Source: Hygrophila difformis
Taxonomy: Eukaryota > Streptophyta > Magnoliopsida > Lamiales > Acanthaceae
Direction: 5' to 3'
DNA length: 64,000 nucleotides
NCBI GenBank assembly: GCA_030278955.1
Contig: JAOANR010000001.1
Location: 21,679,468 to 21,743,467 of the forward strand
Shown here: one piece after another, positions 1 to 10,110 of the stretch
Numbering within the stretch: position 1 is the first letter of the stretch
Layout: the number at the start of each line of letters is the position of its first letter
Made by a program: the position numbers and the translations under genes
Notes under the pieces: generated by a model
Database searches by the model: none
What the model saw: the letters and a program-made list of their open reading frames with translations, nothing else
Told to the model about the DNA's origin: nothing

Positions 1-993
1 ATATAAGATAAAAACATAGTTAAGTGAGATATTGATGGATTCGTCTAATGACATAGTTTTATAATGTTAAATTTTTATAATTTTTACTTATATACAATTT
101 GAGTTATTAACGATTAAAATTGTGTATTGGATTGCGTAAAATGCAGGATAGTGAAGTTAAAAGAAAAAAAAAACGGAGGAAGTACATTATTATTACTAAG
201 GCATACTCGGGTAGGGTCAATTGGCAAATCAAAGACCCGACCCGAACCGAGAAAACTTAAGATGAACCCAACCCAAGACTCGAATCGGGCTAAATGGGTT
301 TGGTCCGGGTTAGTTCTCATGTCTATCGGGTTAAATTGTCATCCCGAAAAGTACTCCCCTACCGATAATAATTTGTTGCCTATTATCTTTGCCTATTGAC
401 ATTTTTATGGTAACTTTAGACAAAAACATATTGCAAAGTCAAAATAAAATGGTAGATATGCTTGGACATAATAGTTAACACCGCGGGAAGCGATGAAATT
501 ATGTTGTCAGTTATTTTTTACCCGGGAGGCGATGAAATGATGTTGTCAGTTATTTTTTTACCTGACGCACGAGGCAACAAACGAAGTAACAAATACAACA
601 ATGATGCACGGTCAGAACCAATTAGCAATAGGAACAGCACACCATGAAAGGAATCAAAAAATGTAAAAAGGGAACTAGAAGACTACTCTTTTAATTTGAA
701 TTGAACTTGAAACACGACTAATAAATTAAGTAGTAAAGTTTAATTGCAATATTAGCGGAGAGATAATAAATTTTATTTGATTCTGCAAATTATTGAGGGG
801 CAAAAGATTGAATATCAATATATCATTGCCGATCTGTAAAACGAGCAAGTGTTTAAAGTATGGAATCTTACATTTATTTTAGTTACCTTGTAGTAACTAA
901 AATTACTCCTTTTTAAGGTACCCAAGGTAGCCTTATTCCTCCATCAAAGCACAATTTGAAAAAGGAAAAAATAACTCATTCCCATCAACAAAA
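1..993. other. Gene-free upstream region
   Basis: AT-rich DNA upstream of the first subtilase gene. No convincing coding frame, RNA gene or transposon terminus was seen. The short frames at 114-399 and 462-647 have no recognisable domain. The stretch must contain the promoter of the gene starting at 994, but no clear TATA box stands at the usual distance. A 39-bp tandem duplication lies at 490-567. Confidence 0.6.
490..567. repeat. 39-bp tandem duplication
   Basis: Two adjacent near-identical copies with period 39, each starting GCGATGAAAT and running through TGTTGTCAGTTATTTTTT. They differ at only a few bases, so the duplication is recent. It lies about 430-500 bp upstream of the subtilase start codon. 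A regulatory role is possible but unsupported. Confidence 0.8.
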
Positions 994-3189
994 ATGGGAT
1001 TCTCTATTTTCTTGGCTGTCTTTTGGTTACTCAATTTCCATCACTTCAACGATGCCCATCCCAAGCACAATCCCTCAAAATCCGAAAAAAATACTTTAGA
1101 AACCTACATCGTACAAGTAGAATCGAATGCCCAGGTGGCCGATTTGGATAGCTTCTATGATTCATTCTTGCCGAGTTCCTCCACAGAATCCGAAACCGAC
1201 GCACCAAAGATGATCCACCGATACCGTGAAGTGTTAACTGGTTTCGCTGCTAAGTTGTCTGCGAAACATGTTGAAGCTATGAAAAGAAAGAAGGGTTTTA
1301 TTTCAGCTAGGAAGGAGAGAGTTTTCCCATTGTTGACAACGCATTCTCCCAACTTCTTGGGGCTGATTCAAAATGCGGGACTCTGGAAGGCTGCGAATTA
1401 CGGTAAAGGTGTGATTATAGGCGTCCTGGACACCGGAATTACACCCGACCACCCATCCTTTAGCGGAGAAGGAATTCCTGCCCCGCCTCAGAAGTGGAAA
1501 GGTACGTGTGGTTTGAAATCCGGTAAGCGTTGCAATAACAAGTTAATTGGCGCGAAGGCTTTCGAATCTGGCACTGATCCGACCGACGGAGAGGGCCACG
1601 GCACACATACTGCTTCCACGGCTGCCGGGAATTATGTTAAGGATGCTGATATATTTGGGTTAGCCAATGGAACAGCATCTGGCGTTGCTCCCCTGGCTCA
1701 TCTTGCCATCTACCAAGTATGCGGTTCTGCAGGGTGCTCCGAGAGCAACGTCCTTGCGGGATTTGACTCTGCAATTTCCGATGGAGTGGACGTAATTTCG
1801 GTGTCCCTTGGTGGCGATCCGCGGCCCTTTTACATTGATCCCATTGCAATTGGAGCCTATAGAGCCATCCAGAAGGGGATTTTTGTCAGCTGCGCAGCAG
1901 GGAATAGCGGTCCCACTAAAACCAGCGTATCGAATGATGCGCCTTGGATCCTAACTGTTGGAGCCAGTACGCATGATCGAGCTTTGGAAGTATCCGTAGA
2001 GCTCGGAGACAGCACGGTACTACGCGGACAAACAGCCTTTCAGCCCAGGGGATCCAACACTACGAATTTAGAACTCGTAATTCCTAAAAGGCTTACTTGT
2101 GATGATTTGGTGGGAGGTAAATATGATGGGAAAGTTGTGATTTGCCAAGCTGGCGGATACAGCAACAAATCGGCCAAAAGCAAATATGTTAAAAGATCCG
2201 GTGGCGTTGGAATGATCCTAGTCAACTTAGAAGAAACTGGTGCGGTTACTACTGCTATTCCTAATGTTCTCCCTGCAGCAGAAATCACTTTCGAAGATGG
2301 TGAAAAGGTATATGCTTACACGAAATCAGCCACCAAACCAACGGTTAGCTTCGTGTTCAAAGGAACACACATAGGCGACAAAAACGCCCCAATTGTTGCT
2401 CCATTTTCCTCCAGGGGCCCTAGCCTCTTCAGCCCCGGAGTTTTCAAGCCCGATATTCTCGGCCCTGGCGTCAGCATCCTTGCCGCTTGGAATACACCTA
2501 TTGATAATTCTACCACCAAGCCAGCATTCAACATGTTATTTGGAACTTCAATGGCAACCCCTCACCTTAGCGGCGTGGCAGCTTTGATCAAGAGTGTGCA
2601 TCCCGATTGGTCCCCTGCAGCCATCAAATCTGCCATTGTCACAACGGCTCAGACACTCAACCTTGATAATAAACCAATATTTGATGCAACATTGAAGCCT
2701 GCCGATGCCTACAGTACAGGTGCCGGCCAAGTTAACCCTACATTGGCAAGTGATCCAGGCCTCGTCTACGACCTCAAACCCGAGGACTACATCCCTTATT
2801 TGTGTGGTCTTAACTACTCTAATCAACAAGTTGGCACCATTGTTCGACAAAAAGTGGACTGTGCAACAGTTCCCAAAATTCCCCAATCACAGCTCAATTA
2901 TCCCTCATTCTCCATCTCTTTCGGACCATCTTCACAAACTTATACAAGAACAGTTACCAACGTTGGACCGGTTAGTTCCGTGTACGAGGTAAAAACCGAG
3001 TCTCCTGAAGGCGTTACTGTAAAAGTAGATCCTGCGAAACTTACCTTTACCAAAGTCGGGGAACAGCAGAGTTATAATGTGACATTCACCAGATCATCTG
3101 GTGCTCCAAAGTACTATGGTCAAGGATCTATTACCTGGACTGCTGCAAAGAATACTGTTCGGAGCCCGGTTGGGTTTATATTTTACTGA
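994..3189 (+). CDS. Subtilisin-like serine protease (SBT1/P69-like), intact
   Basis: Secreted plant subtilase of the S8 family that cleaves proteins in the apoplast or cell wall. The single exon encodes 731 residues, a normal length for intronless SBT1-type genes. Residues 1-22 form a signal peptide. An I9-type propeptide follows (about 37-117), ending near the mature start at TTHSPNFLGL. The catalytic residues are all visible: Asp146 (VLDTGITPDHP), His202 (GHGTHTAST), the oxyanion Asn304 (CAAGNSGP) and Ser519 (GTSMATPHLSG). A protease-associated domain lies between the Asn and Ser motifs (about 350-440), and a fibronectin III-like C-terminal domain begins near 635. The first ATG is chosen because it directly precedes the signal peptide. 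The next gene (4880) is a tandem paralogue. By remembered similarity it is closest to asterid P69/SBT1.2-like proteases; the substrate is unknown. Confidence 0.96.
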   Translation: MGFSIFLAVFWLLNFHHFNDAHPKHNPSKSEKNTLETYIVQVESNAQVADLDSFYDSFLPSSSTESETDAPKMIHRYREVLTGFAAKLSAKHVEAMKRKKGFISARKERVFPLLTTHSPNFLGLIQNAGLWKAANYGKGVIIGVLDTGITPDHPSFSGEGIPAPPQKWKGTCGLKSGKRCNNKLIGAKAFESGTDPTDGEGHGTHTASTAAGNYVKDADIFGLANGTASGVAPLAHLAIYQVCGSAGCSESNVLAGFDSAISDGVDVISVSLGGDPRPFYIDPIAIGAYRAIQKGIFVSCAAGNSGPTKTSVSNDAPWILTVGASTHDRALEVSVELGDSTVLRGQTAFQPRGSNTTNLELVIPKRLTCDDLVGGKYDGKVVICQAGGYSNKSAKSKYVKRSGGVGMILVNLEETGAVTTAIPNVLPAAEITFEDGEKVYAYTKSATKPTVSFVFKGTHIGDKNAPIVAPFSSRGPSLFSPGVFKPDILGPGVSILAAWNTPIDNSTTKPAFNMLFGTSMATPHLSGVAALIKSVHPDWSPAAIKSAIVTTAQTLNLDNKPIFDATLKPADAYSTGAGQVNPTLASDPGLVYDLKPEDYIPYLCGLNYSNQQVGTIVRQKVDCATVPKIPQSQLNYPSFSISFGPSSQTYTRTVTNVGPVSSVYEVKTESPEGVTVKVDPAKLTFTKVGEQQSYNVTFTRSSGAPKYYGQGSITWTAAKNTVRSPVGFIFY

Positions 3190-3417
3190 CTAACAGATTT
3201 AATGAATTATTTTATCTCGGAATAATATAATGAATGTTTCAAAATAATATTCTTTCATAAGAAAGAAAAGTATTGACATTTATGGTATAATTAATGTATG
3301 TTACTACATATATATAAAAAAAAATAAATAGACAAATGTATGTTAATTGATAGCTAGCGAGTTTGCATTCGGATTTAGCAATTGGATTCGACTGCTAATA
3401 TTTTTTTTCTTGTAGTG
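3190..3417. mobile_element. CACTA-type transposon terminus (fragment)
   Basis: Downstream of the subtilase, AT-rich DNA ends at 3406-3417 with TTTCTTGTAGTG, the outward 3' terminus typical of plant CACTA elements. It is preceded by short subterminal-like repeats (around 3350-3395, GATTTAGCAATTGGATTCG). No matching left end was found, so this is a fragment or a deletion derivative. The first 60 bases also serve as the 3' flank of the protease gene. Confidence 0.45.
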
Positions 3418-3453
3418 GTTAGTTATCGATTCTCCTTACCTATTTAGGGTTTA

Positions 3454-4140
3454 CACTACAAGAAATTAGAATGCATAAAAAAGAAGACCAATGTCGTTGG
3501 TGTTAACCCAATAATTTAAAAAATTAAGGTCCATCACTTTCTGACCCAATAGCCGAGTAGCCGGCCCAGTCCGTAAGTTTATTGGAGTAAGATGATCTCA
3601 GAGGGGCGGCGTTCAAAAGGATTACTAGAGAGGGCCTCGGAGTCATCAAGACAGAGCGCCATCAAAAGAAGGAAAGTCACGGGCATTAAAGACGGAGGCC
3701 ACCAAAGGAAAGAGAATCGAGTCATCAGGGGAGAAGATCATGGGCCTTAAAGAGGGAAACCCTAAACCCACTACGGAGAGGAGCAATTCCCACTCCTATA
3801 AAAGCTGAATGTGGCATCCAAACACGGGGACTCCAATCCTTCTCAAAGAAGCCGCACTTTATTTTTTTCAATTTTTTTCGCTTTCCATTACAGCTTTCTG
3901 CATTTCAATTATTTATCGCTTTCGGCAATTACATTCTTTACTGCTTTCGTTCAATTCATGTAATCTTTCAGTTCTTTCAATCTGTAATTCCTTACGTCCT
4001 ATCAATTCCAAATCTCCCAAATTTTTTACGGTTAAAAGTTGGCTAAAATTTTATCGTCTTCTTTGTCGCCTTATGTGCTAGGCAACGAATAAAATGACGA
4101 AATTCTTCCGTCTACTTCCACAAAATTTTTGTTGTGTAAA
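3454..4140 (+). mobile_element. CACTA-like miniature element, interrupted by a solo LTR
   Basis: It starts with CACTACAAGAAA at 3454-3465, the left terminus of CACTA elements. Only about 47 bp of it precede the solo LTR, and the sequence resumes at 4043. A degenerate right end (TTTTTGTTGTG) may lie near 4125-4137. Without the LTR it would be about 150 bp, so it is non-autonomous. The right boundary is uncertain. Confidence 0.35.
3501..4037 (+). mobile_element. Solo LTR of a retrotransposon
   Basis: A 537-bp segment with imperfect inverted termini (TGTTAACC at the left, GGTTAAAA at the right). It is flanked on both sides by the 5-bp target duplication GTTGG (3496-3500 and 4038-4042). It contains a TATA box (TATAAAAG, 3797-3804) followed by T-rich sequence, as in an LTR promoter and R region. 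No internal region or second LTR is present, which fits LTR-LTR recombination. The final CA appears mutated to AA. The family is not identified. Confidence 0.7.
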
Positions 4141-4209
4141 CTATAGAATTCGATGATTAAATTATTTTCTTTTTCGTTCCAGTGAACAATCTTAAGTGTG
4201 ATGAATTTA

Positions 4210-4469
4210 CTCCCTCCGTCCCATTTAACTTGTCTTGTTTCACTTTTGAACATAATCCAATGCACTTTTTCAACTGTTAATATCTCAAAATATGTTCAAT
4301 AAAAAATTATGCAAAATATATATTATAAAACTACGTGATCATACGATTCTAACAAGACCCAACTCGACTATTTTTCTCTAAATATATGCTTGAAATAAAG
4401 TTGAGTCAAAACTGAACAATGAACAGTGTAAAAAAGTCAAACATGACAAGTGTGATGGGACGGAGGGAG
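4210..4469. mobile_element. Stowaway MITE
   Basis: A 260-bp element with the classic Stowaway inverted termini CTCCCTCCGTCCC and GGGACGGAGGGAG, flanked by TA (4208-4209 and 4470-4471). The termini match over about 13 bp and weakly further in. It is non-coding and depends on a Tc1/mariner transposase elsewhere. It lies between the two subtilase genes, about 410 bp upstream of the second start codon. Confidence 0.92.
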
Positions 4470-4795
4470 TATTATTTATGACTAAAAAAAATTGATTTCA
4501 TTGAGGAGTTTGACTAGTATATTAATTAACATTGAAAGAGTAAGAAACGTGCTTTCACAATTAGCAATAATATATATAGATACGTCATATAATTATTAAT
4601 ATCATTTTTCATGCATAAATACTTCATGTAATCATTAATATCATTGCCCATGTGTAAATGCATTAACTGCATATATATGAATCCAGAGGAATTGTTGAAA
4701 AATTCCATTAAATATTATGTAGTCCTATTTATTTCTGAAGATTGTTTAAAATTAAAAGCGTTGTTACTACAGGAAAAACTAAGGTAGACTCCCAG
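4470..4795. other. AT-rich spacer
   Basis: Short AT-rich spacer between the Stowaway MITE and the promoter of the second subtilase. No coding frame or transposon end is recognised. It probably holds part of that promoter. Confidence 0.5.
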
Positions 4796-4804
4796 CATAT
4801 AAAG
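4796..4804 (+). promoter_or_regulatory. TATA box of the second subtilase
   Basis: CATATAAAG lies 76 bp upstream of the ATG at 4880, a normal distance for a plant core promoter with a leader of about 45 nt. It is inferred from position and sequence only. Confidence 0.5.
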
Positions 4805-6154
4805 CAGTAGTCCTCACATGCCTTTGCATTCACCATCCAAAAATACCTTTCAAACCAAAATTCATTCCCATCTCCAAGAATGGGATTCTTCTTCATTCTG
4901 GCCGTCATTTCCATACTTAGTTTCCACCATTTCCTTTCTGCAGAAAATGTCAATCACAATCCTCTCAAAACCTACATCATCCAATTACAGCCACATTTAC
5001 AGACAACCGATTTGAACAGCTTATATGATTCATTTATGCCGACTTCCTCCACCGATGAACACGGTCCACGGATTATCTATCGCTATAAAAATGTGTTCAC
5101 AGGTTTTGCTGCAAAATTGTGGCCAAAAGAGGCGGAAGCTATGCAAGAAAAGGAGGGTTTCCTTTCAGCACATGAGGAGCAAGTTTTGCCATTGCTGACG
5201 ACGCATACTCCCAACTTCTTGGGTTTGATTCAGAACTCGGGATTTTGGAATGTTTCTAACTATGGGAAAGGTGTGATCATCGGTGTTCTGGATACCGGAA
5301 TTACCCCTGATCACCCATCCTTTAGCGATGAAGGAATCCCTCCGCCGCCTAAAAAGTGGAAGGGTGAATGTGAATTCAAATCAGGTAACTCTTGCAATAA
5401 CAAGTTGATCGGCGCTAGAGCCTTCCGCTCGCGGCGGGATCCAACGGATGTAGACGGCCACGGTACGCATACGGCCAGCACAGCTGCCGGTAATTTTTAT
5501 AAAGGTGCTAGCTTTTTTGGCTTGGCCAATGGTACAGCATCTGGCACTGCCCCTCTTGCTCATGTCGCCGTGTACCAAGTATGCTCTTCAATAGGCTGCA
5601 CCGAGAGCGACATAATTGCAGGTTTAGATGCCGCCATTTCCGATGGGGTCGATATAATTTCAATGTCCCTTGGCGGCCGGCCGAAACCGTTTCACACCGA
5701 TTCGATTGCCATCGGCACGTATGCAGCCATCAAGAAAGGAATTTTTGTGAGCTGTGCGGCTGGGAATAATGGTCCGTTGGATCAGACGGTATCGAACGCC
5801 GCCCCTTGGATCCTGACCGTCGGTGCATCTACCCATGATAGAAAAGAGGAAGTCTCTGTAGTGCTCGGAGACAGCAGCCAGGAAATACTAGGGCAAACTG
5901 CGTTTCAGCCTCAGGGATCCAACATCACCAAATTAGAACTCTCTTTTCAGGAATCACTTTGCGACAGTCGGTTCAAAGAAAGTGTTAAAGGGAAAGTTGT
6001 GGTTTGTGAATTGAGTAGAAGGGGTGCGAGAGTCCTGAAAGGAGAAATCGTGAAAAAAGCGGGTGGTGCCGCAATGATTCTAGTCAATTCAGAAGATTTT
6101 GGTGGCGTTACTTATGCCGATGTTCATGTTCTTCCTGCAGCGCATATAAGTTAC

Positions 6155-6486
6155 TGTTGAAAAATGGCATAAACATCAAATGCCGCAAAAGTAACAGGAA
6201 TCGCCGAAGTCCAATAAGGAGGCTCATCTACCACGCCGGATTTGTTGAAGCCATCATAAGAACAGTTTAGCATGTGTTGATTGTCTGTTGTGTGTTTTAA
6301 ATTCTATAAATATGTACTTGAATTGTTGTAATGCTTAGAGCAGAGCAAATAGTCAAGCAAAGAGCCAAGCAATCTGCTCTCCGCTCTTGGTTATCCTTTT
6401 GAGATATCAAGAGTGTAAAGTGTCTTGTGTGTGTGAGATATCGAAATCCACAAATTGATATCAGTGTGTGATATCAAGAAATTACA
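6155..6486 (+). repeat. 5' LTR of the small element
   Basis: 332 bp, TG...CA termini, nearly identical to 7384-7714. It contains a TATA-like segment (TATAAATATG, near 6307) suitable as an LTR promoter. Confidence 0.93.
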
Positions 6487-7383
6487 AAATGGTATCAGAG
6501 CCTGAGTGATCCTGTGTGATCCAAACTCAGAGCGAAGAAAAGCCGGGTAGAAGCCCAGAGCCTGAGTGATTCAAACTCAGAGCGGAAAAAAAGCTGTGTA
6601 GAAGCACAGATTAATTTAAGTTGAAGTTCAAGGGAAGAAAGGAGTACACAAATTGGCTCTTCTCCCTCCAGAAAATCTGCCCTCCACCTTCATCAGACTA
6701 AGTGAGAAGTGAGCAGCCAGACTTGTTGTCATCTCTGTGAGAAGCCATCGGTGCTTCTCAGACCACCGTTGCCGGGAAGCCCCGGACTTGATGCGTTGCC
6801 CGCTGCCACCACCAGCTGCAGCACACCTCCAGCGAACCCACACCGTCGCACTACCTCCAGCGCTGCCCGCTGCCACCGCCCAGCCCAGCCTCCTCGAGCT
6901 GCCGCCACCGCCGAACGCCGGAACCGTCGACCAGCCGCTCTCCTCCACCACCGCTGCTCAGTGGAATCTCAGATTTGTTTGGTTTCTTGATGACTCCATT
7001 TTGAAGGCACTTGGTCAATATGCTAGTGCATCCGTGGGCAATTAAAGGAGTAAGTTAAAAAATAAAATAAAAAAATAAAGAAGTTGGGCCATCTTTAAAC
7101 AAGTTGAAGAAGACACACGTAATAAAAACTAGAGAAAGTGTATGAAGCTTGCTCATTGATTAGCTCAGTCAATTGGGAACAGTTGGACGTTGGTATTGAA
7201 ATTAATCCCCACCAACTCACTGCCACAAATTTAAAGCAAAGCAAGAAATTAATGATTTGTGCATACTAGTTTCTGAAGCCTTGAAGAAATTAGAATTTTG
7301 GAGCCAGAAAAATTTATGGAAGAATTCAAGAAGATGATAGGGATGATAGATGACAGAAGCATTTGAAGTTTACGGGGGACTTT

Positions 7384-7714
7384 TGTTGAAAAATGGCATA
7401 AACATCAAATGCCGCAAAAGTAACAGGAATCGCCGAAGTCCAATAAGGAGGCTCATCTACCACGCCGGATTTGTTGAAGCCATCATAAGAACAGTTTAGC
7501 ATGTGTTGATTGTCTGTTGTGTGTTTTAAATTCTATAAATATGTACTTGAATTGTTGTAATGCTTAGAGCAGAGCAAATAGTCAAGCAAAGAGCCAAGCA
7601 ATCTGCTCTCCGCTCTTGGTTATCCTTTTGAGATATCAAGAGTGTAAAGTGTCTTGTGTGTGTGAGATATCGAAATCCACAAATTGATATCAGTGTGTGA
7701 TATCGAGATTAACA
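7384..7714 (+). repeat. 3' LTR of the small element
   Basis: 331 bp, matching the 5' LTR without visible difference until the last dozen bases (GATTAACA here against GAAATTACA in the left copy). The near identity indicates very recent insertion. Confidence 0.93.
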
Positions 7715-8625
7715 ATTACAAAGATGGCCAAAAGTTAAGATCTTATGGTAAATCAAACCCTAATGCAACAGTGAGCCTTGTGTTCAAAGGAACACGCATA
7801 GGGGACAAAAATGCCCCAATTGTTGCTGGTTTTTCCTCTAGAGGTCCTAACTCGGTTAGCCTCGGAATTCTGAAGCCCGATATTCTTGGCCCAGGCGTCG
7901 ACATCCTTGCCGCTTGGAATAAACCTCCCGGTAATAGTACCGCCATGAAGCCGGCATTCAACATGATATCTGGAACTTCAATGTCAACCCCACACCTTAG
8001 CGGCGTCGCAGCTTTGCTCAAGAGTGTGCATCCTGATTGGTCTCCAGCAGCCATCAAATCTGCAATTGTTACAACTGCTCAGCCACTGAACCTTGATAAA
8101 AAACCAATCTTGGATGAAAAGTTGAATCCTGCAAATGCCTACACCATGGGTTCTGGCCTGGTTAACCCTTCACAGGCAGCTGAACCGGGGCTCGTTTACG
8201 ATCTCAAACCCGAGGATTATATCCCCTATTTGTGTGGTCTCAACTATTCTGATGAACAAGTTGCTTCCATTGTCGGGAAAAATGTGGACTGCGCGAAAGA
8301 GCCCACAATTTCTGAAGCACAACTTAACTATCCCTCATTTTCCATCGTTTTCGGAAAATCTCCTCAAACTTATCCTAGAACCGTCACGAATGTGGGGAAG
8401 GCTAATTCAGAGTATGAGGTAAAGGTTGAGTCTTCTCCAGGTATTAAGATAAATGTAGAACCTACAAGACTCATATTTACCCAAGTCGGGCAACGAATAA
8501 GCTATAATGTGACGTTCAAAAAATCATCGGGCGGTGAGAGCAACGCTAAGTATGGTCAAGGATCAATTACATGGAATTCAGCAGGGTATGCTGTCCGTAG
8601 TCCAGTAGGGTTTCTTTTTAAGTAA

Positions 8626-9094
8626 TGTTCAGAGTAATCAGTTTGTAATTCATGGTTAAGCATGGGTGTTGATTATTGTTAGTGCTTGTAATAATCTGAA
8701 CACATTTTGCTTCTCATTGTTTTTGTGTCAAATGTGATCAATCACCTCTCCCTTTCTTCGTTGATAATACTAGTGTTCTTAGTATTGCCACCAATCCTTT
8801 TACTTCGCACTTCATAAGCGCACCAAACACATTGACTTTGACTATCATTACTTTCATCAAGATAACGTCTTATCTCGGGGTGGGGTGTGGCTTGTGTGTG
8901 GTCAACATTGAGAAAAATGGAATGATGGAAACGCATAGAAAAATGATGTCAGAGCAATAAAATTATAACGACTCTATAAAATGATATGTGCGCATGAAAA
9001 AATAATGAATATTAGAAAATAAGCAACATCATTTTTCATGGAGCTAACATCATCTTTCATAGCATGGACATTATTTAGCATGTACAGACAAAAT
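8626..9094. other. 3' flank of the split subtilase
   Basis: AT-rich DNA after the stop codon, which should include the 3' UTR and polyadenylation region. No further gene or transposon end is recognised. The antisense frame at 8742-8936 has no known domain. Confidence 0.5.
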
Positions 9095-9190
9095 AATTGA
9101 CAGTACAGGAATCGAACTGCTTATCTCTTGTCCATGTTTCTTGTTTCATCCTATAACCAGAGTGCGACTTGTTTATCCTACTTCCGACTA
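9095..9190 (-). mobile_element. Possible tRNA-derived SINE fragment
   Basis: Read on the minus strand, it has a B-box-like sequence (AGTTCGATTCC) near the right-hand end of its transcript and an upstream stretch that could be an A box (AGTCGCACTCTGG). This is the arrangement of a pol III promoter in a SINE. No intact tRNA cloverleaf can be drawn and the ends are unclear. Confidence 0.3.
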
Positions 9191-9324
9191 GCTAATAGTG
9201 TCTTACTTCCCACCTTTCTTTTTAGTTTCTCCTAGTGTCTCACTTCCTTGTTTTTATTTTTTTCTTTTTAATAATTAATAATAATCCCCAAATCATCGTT
9301 ATATCAATCAATAATTAAACTAAA

Positions 9325-9480
9325 TTGGAAATGGGGACTTGAGCTAATTGTTGTGTTACTTGACTTCCAACCTTATGGTTGGGTATTCGATTCCCACCCA
9401 AACTTCTATCCCCCTCCCCCACATCCCCTTTGTAATTCGTGTGGCTTGAGCACCCACACACTTTAACGACACATGAGTGT
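9325..9480 (+). mobile_element. Probable tRNA-derived SINE
   Basis: It contains a tRNA-like head with a B-box-like TATTCGATTCCC (around 9389-9400) and an A-box-like stretch about 45 bp before it. The tail includes TTTGTAATTCGTGTGGCTTG. A similar tail with an equivalent B box occurs at 11,200-11,345, so the two are probably members of one SINE family. Confidence 0.5.
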
Positions 9481-9631
9481 CAATGATTATAAAAAATAAT
9501 AATTAAACTAATTAATTAAATATCGAATACATCATTATCAATAAATTCAATCCAACATTATATTTTATATTACTACCACCACATATTCACATCACATACA
9601 GTCACATGCATTTATGGTATATACTAATATA

Positions 9632-9693
9632 CTCCTACTTTTAATTCAATATTTTGTCCATAAAATGAGACACTACTAATATGGCGGAGGGAG
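9632..9693. mobile_element. Very short Stowaway derivative
   Basis: A 62-bp segment starting CTCCTAC and ending GGCGGAGGGAG, flanked by TA on both sides. The right end matches Stowaway termini; the left end is degenerate. It may be an internally deleted MITE. Confidence 0.4.
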
Positions 9694-9867
9694 TATAAAT
9701 TTCACCACAAGGATAAAAATAAAAAAATTAAAAAAGAAAAAAGAAAAGAAGAACATTTTTGTAATGGAATTTTGAGGCAAAACAAATCCGTTACAAATTG
9801 TAACGGAAATTTGTGACCTAATTTTTCTGTCATAATTTATGACAAAATTTTCAATGAAAATTTAATA

Positions 9868-10110
9868 CTTCCTCCGTTTTTCTTTTTAAATCTTACACTC
9901 ATTTGCATGTATGTGTTTGCACATTTTCAACGATTAATAACTCAAATTCGGTACAAGTAAAAATTCTAAAAACTACAAGATGAGACGAATACAACAAGAT
10001 CCCACTTGACTATATTTTTTCTCTATAACTATAACAAAAATAAGAGTCCAAGTGCTATAATGAACAGTAAAAAATATCAAAACGTAACATTTAAAAAAAA
10101 ACCGATGGAG
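9868..10110. mobile_element. Degenerate Stowaway MITE
   Basis: A 243-bp element with termini CTTCCTCCG and CGATGGAG, flanked by TA (9866-9867 and 10,111-10,112). Internal sequence resembles the copy at 4210-4469, including a TTTTCTC-rich centre and the AATGAACAGT motif. It is older than that copy, judging by decay of the termini. Confidence 0.75.

Larger units (their letters stand above)
6155..7714 (+). mobile_element. Small non-coding LTR element (TRIM-like) in a subtilase exon
   Basis: A 1,560-bp element with LTRs of 332 bp (6155-6486) and 331 bp (7384-7714) that begin TGTTGAAAAATGG and end in CA. The LTRs look identical except for the last dozen bases. A primer binding site complementary to initiator tRNA-Met (TGGTATCAGAGC, 6490-6501) follows the left LTR. 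A purine-rich tract (around 7373-7380, CGGGGGAC) precedes the right LTR. Target copies are GTTAC (6150-6154) and ATTAC (7715-7719), a 5-bp duplication with one mismatch. The 897-bp interior has no gag or pol. It holds an imperfect 55-60-bp duplication near 6500-6610 and a GC-rich patch at 6720-6960 of unknown origin. It must be mobilised in trans, probably by a copia-type element. Confidence 0.92.
4880..8625 (+). pseudogene. Subtilisin-like serine protease, split by an LTR insertion
   Basis: Tandem paralogue of the gene at 994. The 5' part (4880-6154, 425 codons) has a signal peptide, propeptide, Asp138 (VLDTGITPDHP), His194 (GHGTHTAS), the oxyanion Asn motif (CAAGNNGP) and most of the protease-associated domain. 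The 3' part (7720-8625, 301 codons plus stop) holds the rest of that domain, the catalytic Ser motif (GTSMSTPHLSG) and the fibronectin III-like tail. Codon 425 ends exactly at 6154 and the frame resumes exactly at 7720, so only the element at 6155-7714 and its duplicated target separate the halves. No other stop or frameshift is visible in either half, so inactivation is recent. As it stands, translation would stop at 6158-6160, just inside the element, before the catalytic Ser. Rescue by splicing out the insert cannot be excluded. Confidence 0.93.

Noticed and set aside
3809..4081. 90-codon ORF downstream of the first subtilase
   Set aside because: It lies within the solo LTR after its TATA box and is mostly T-rich leader sequence.
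6628..7045. Overlapping Pro/Ala-rich ORFs in the small LTR element
   Set aside because: Frames are open on both strands because of GC-rich composition, with no domain, and they lie in a non-coding TRIM interior.
9095..9190. tRNA gene on the minus strand
   Set aside because: It has A/B-box-like elements but no acceptor stem or cloverleaf; a SINE fragment is more likely.
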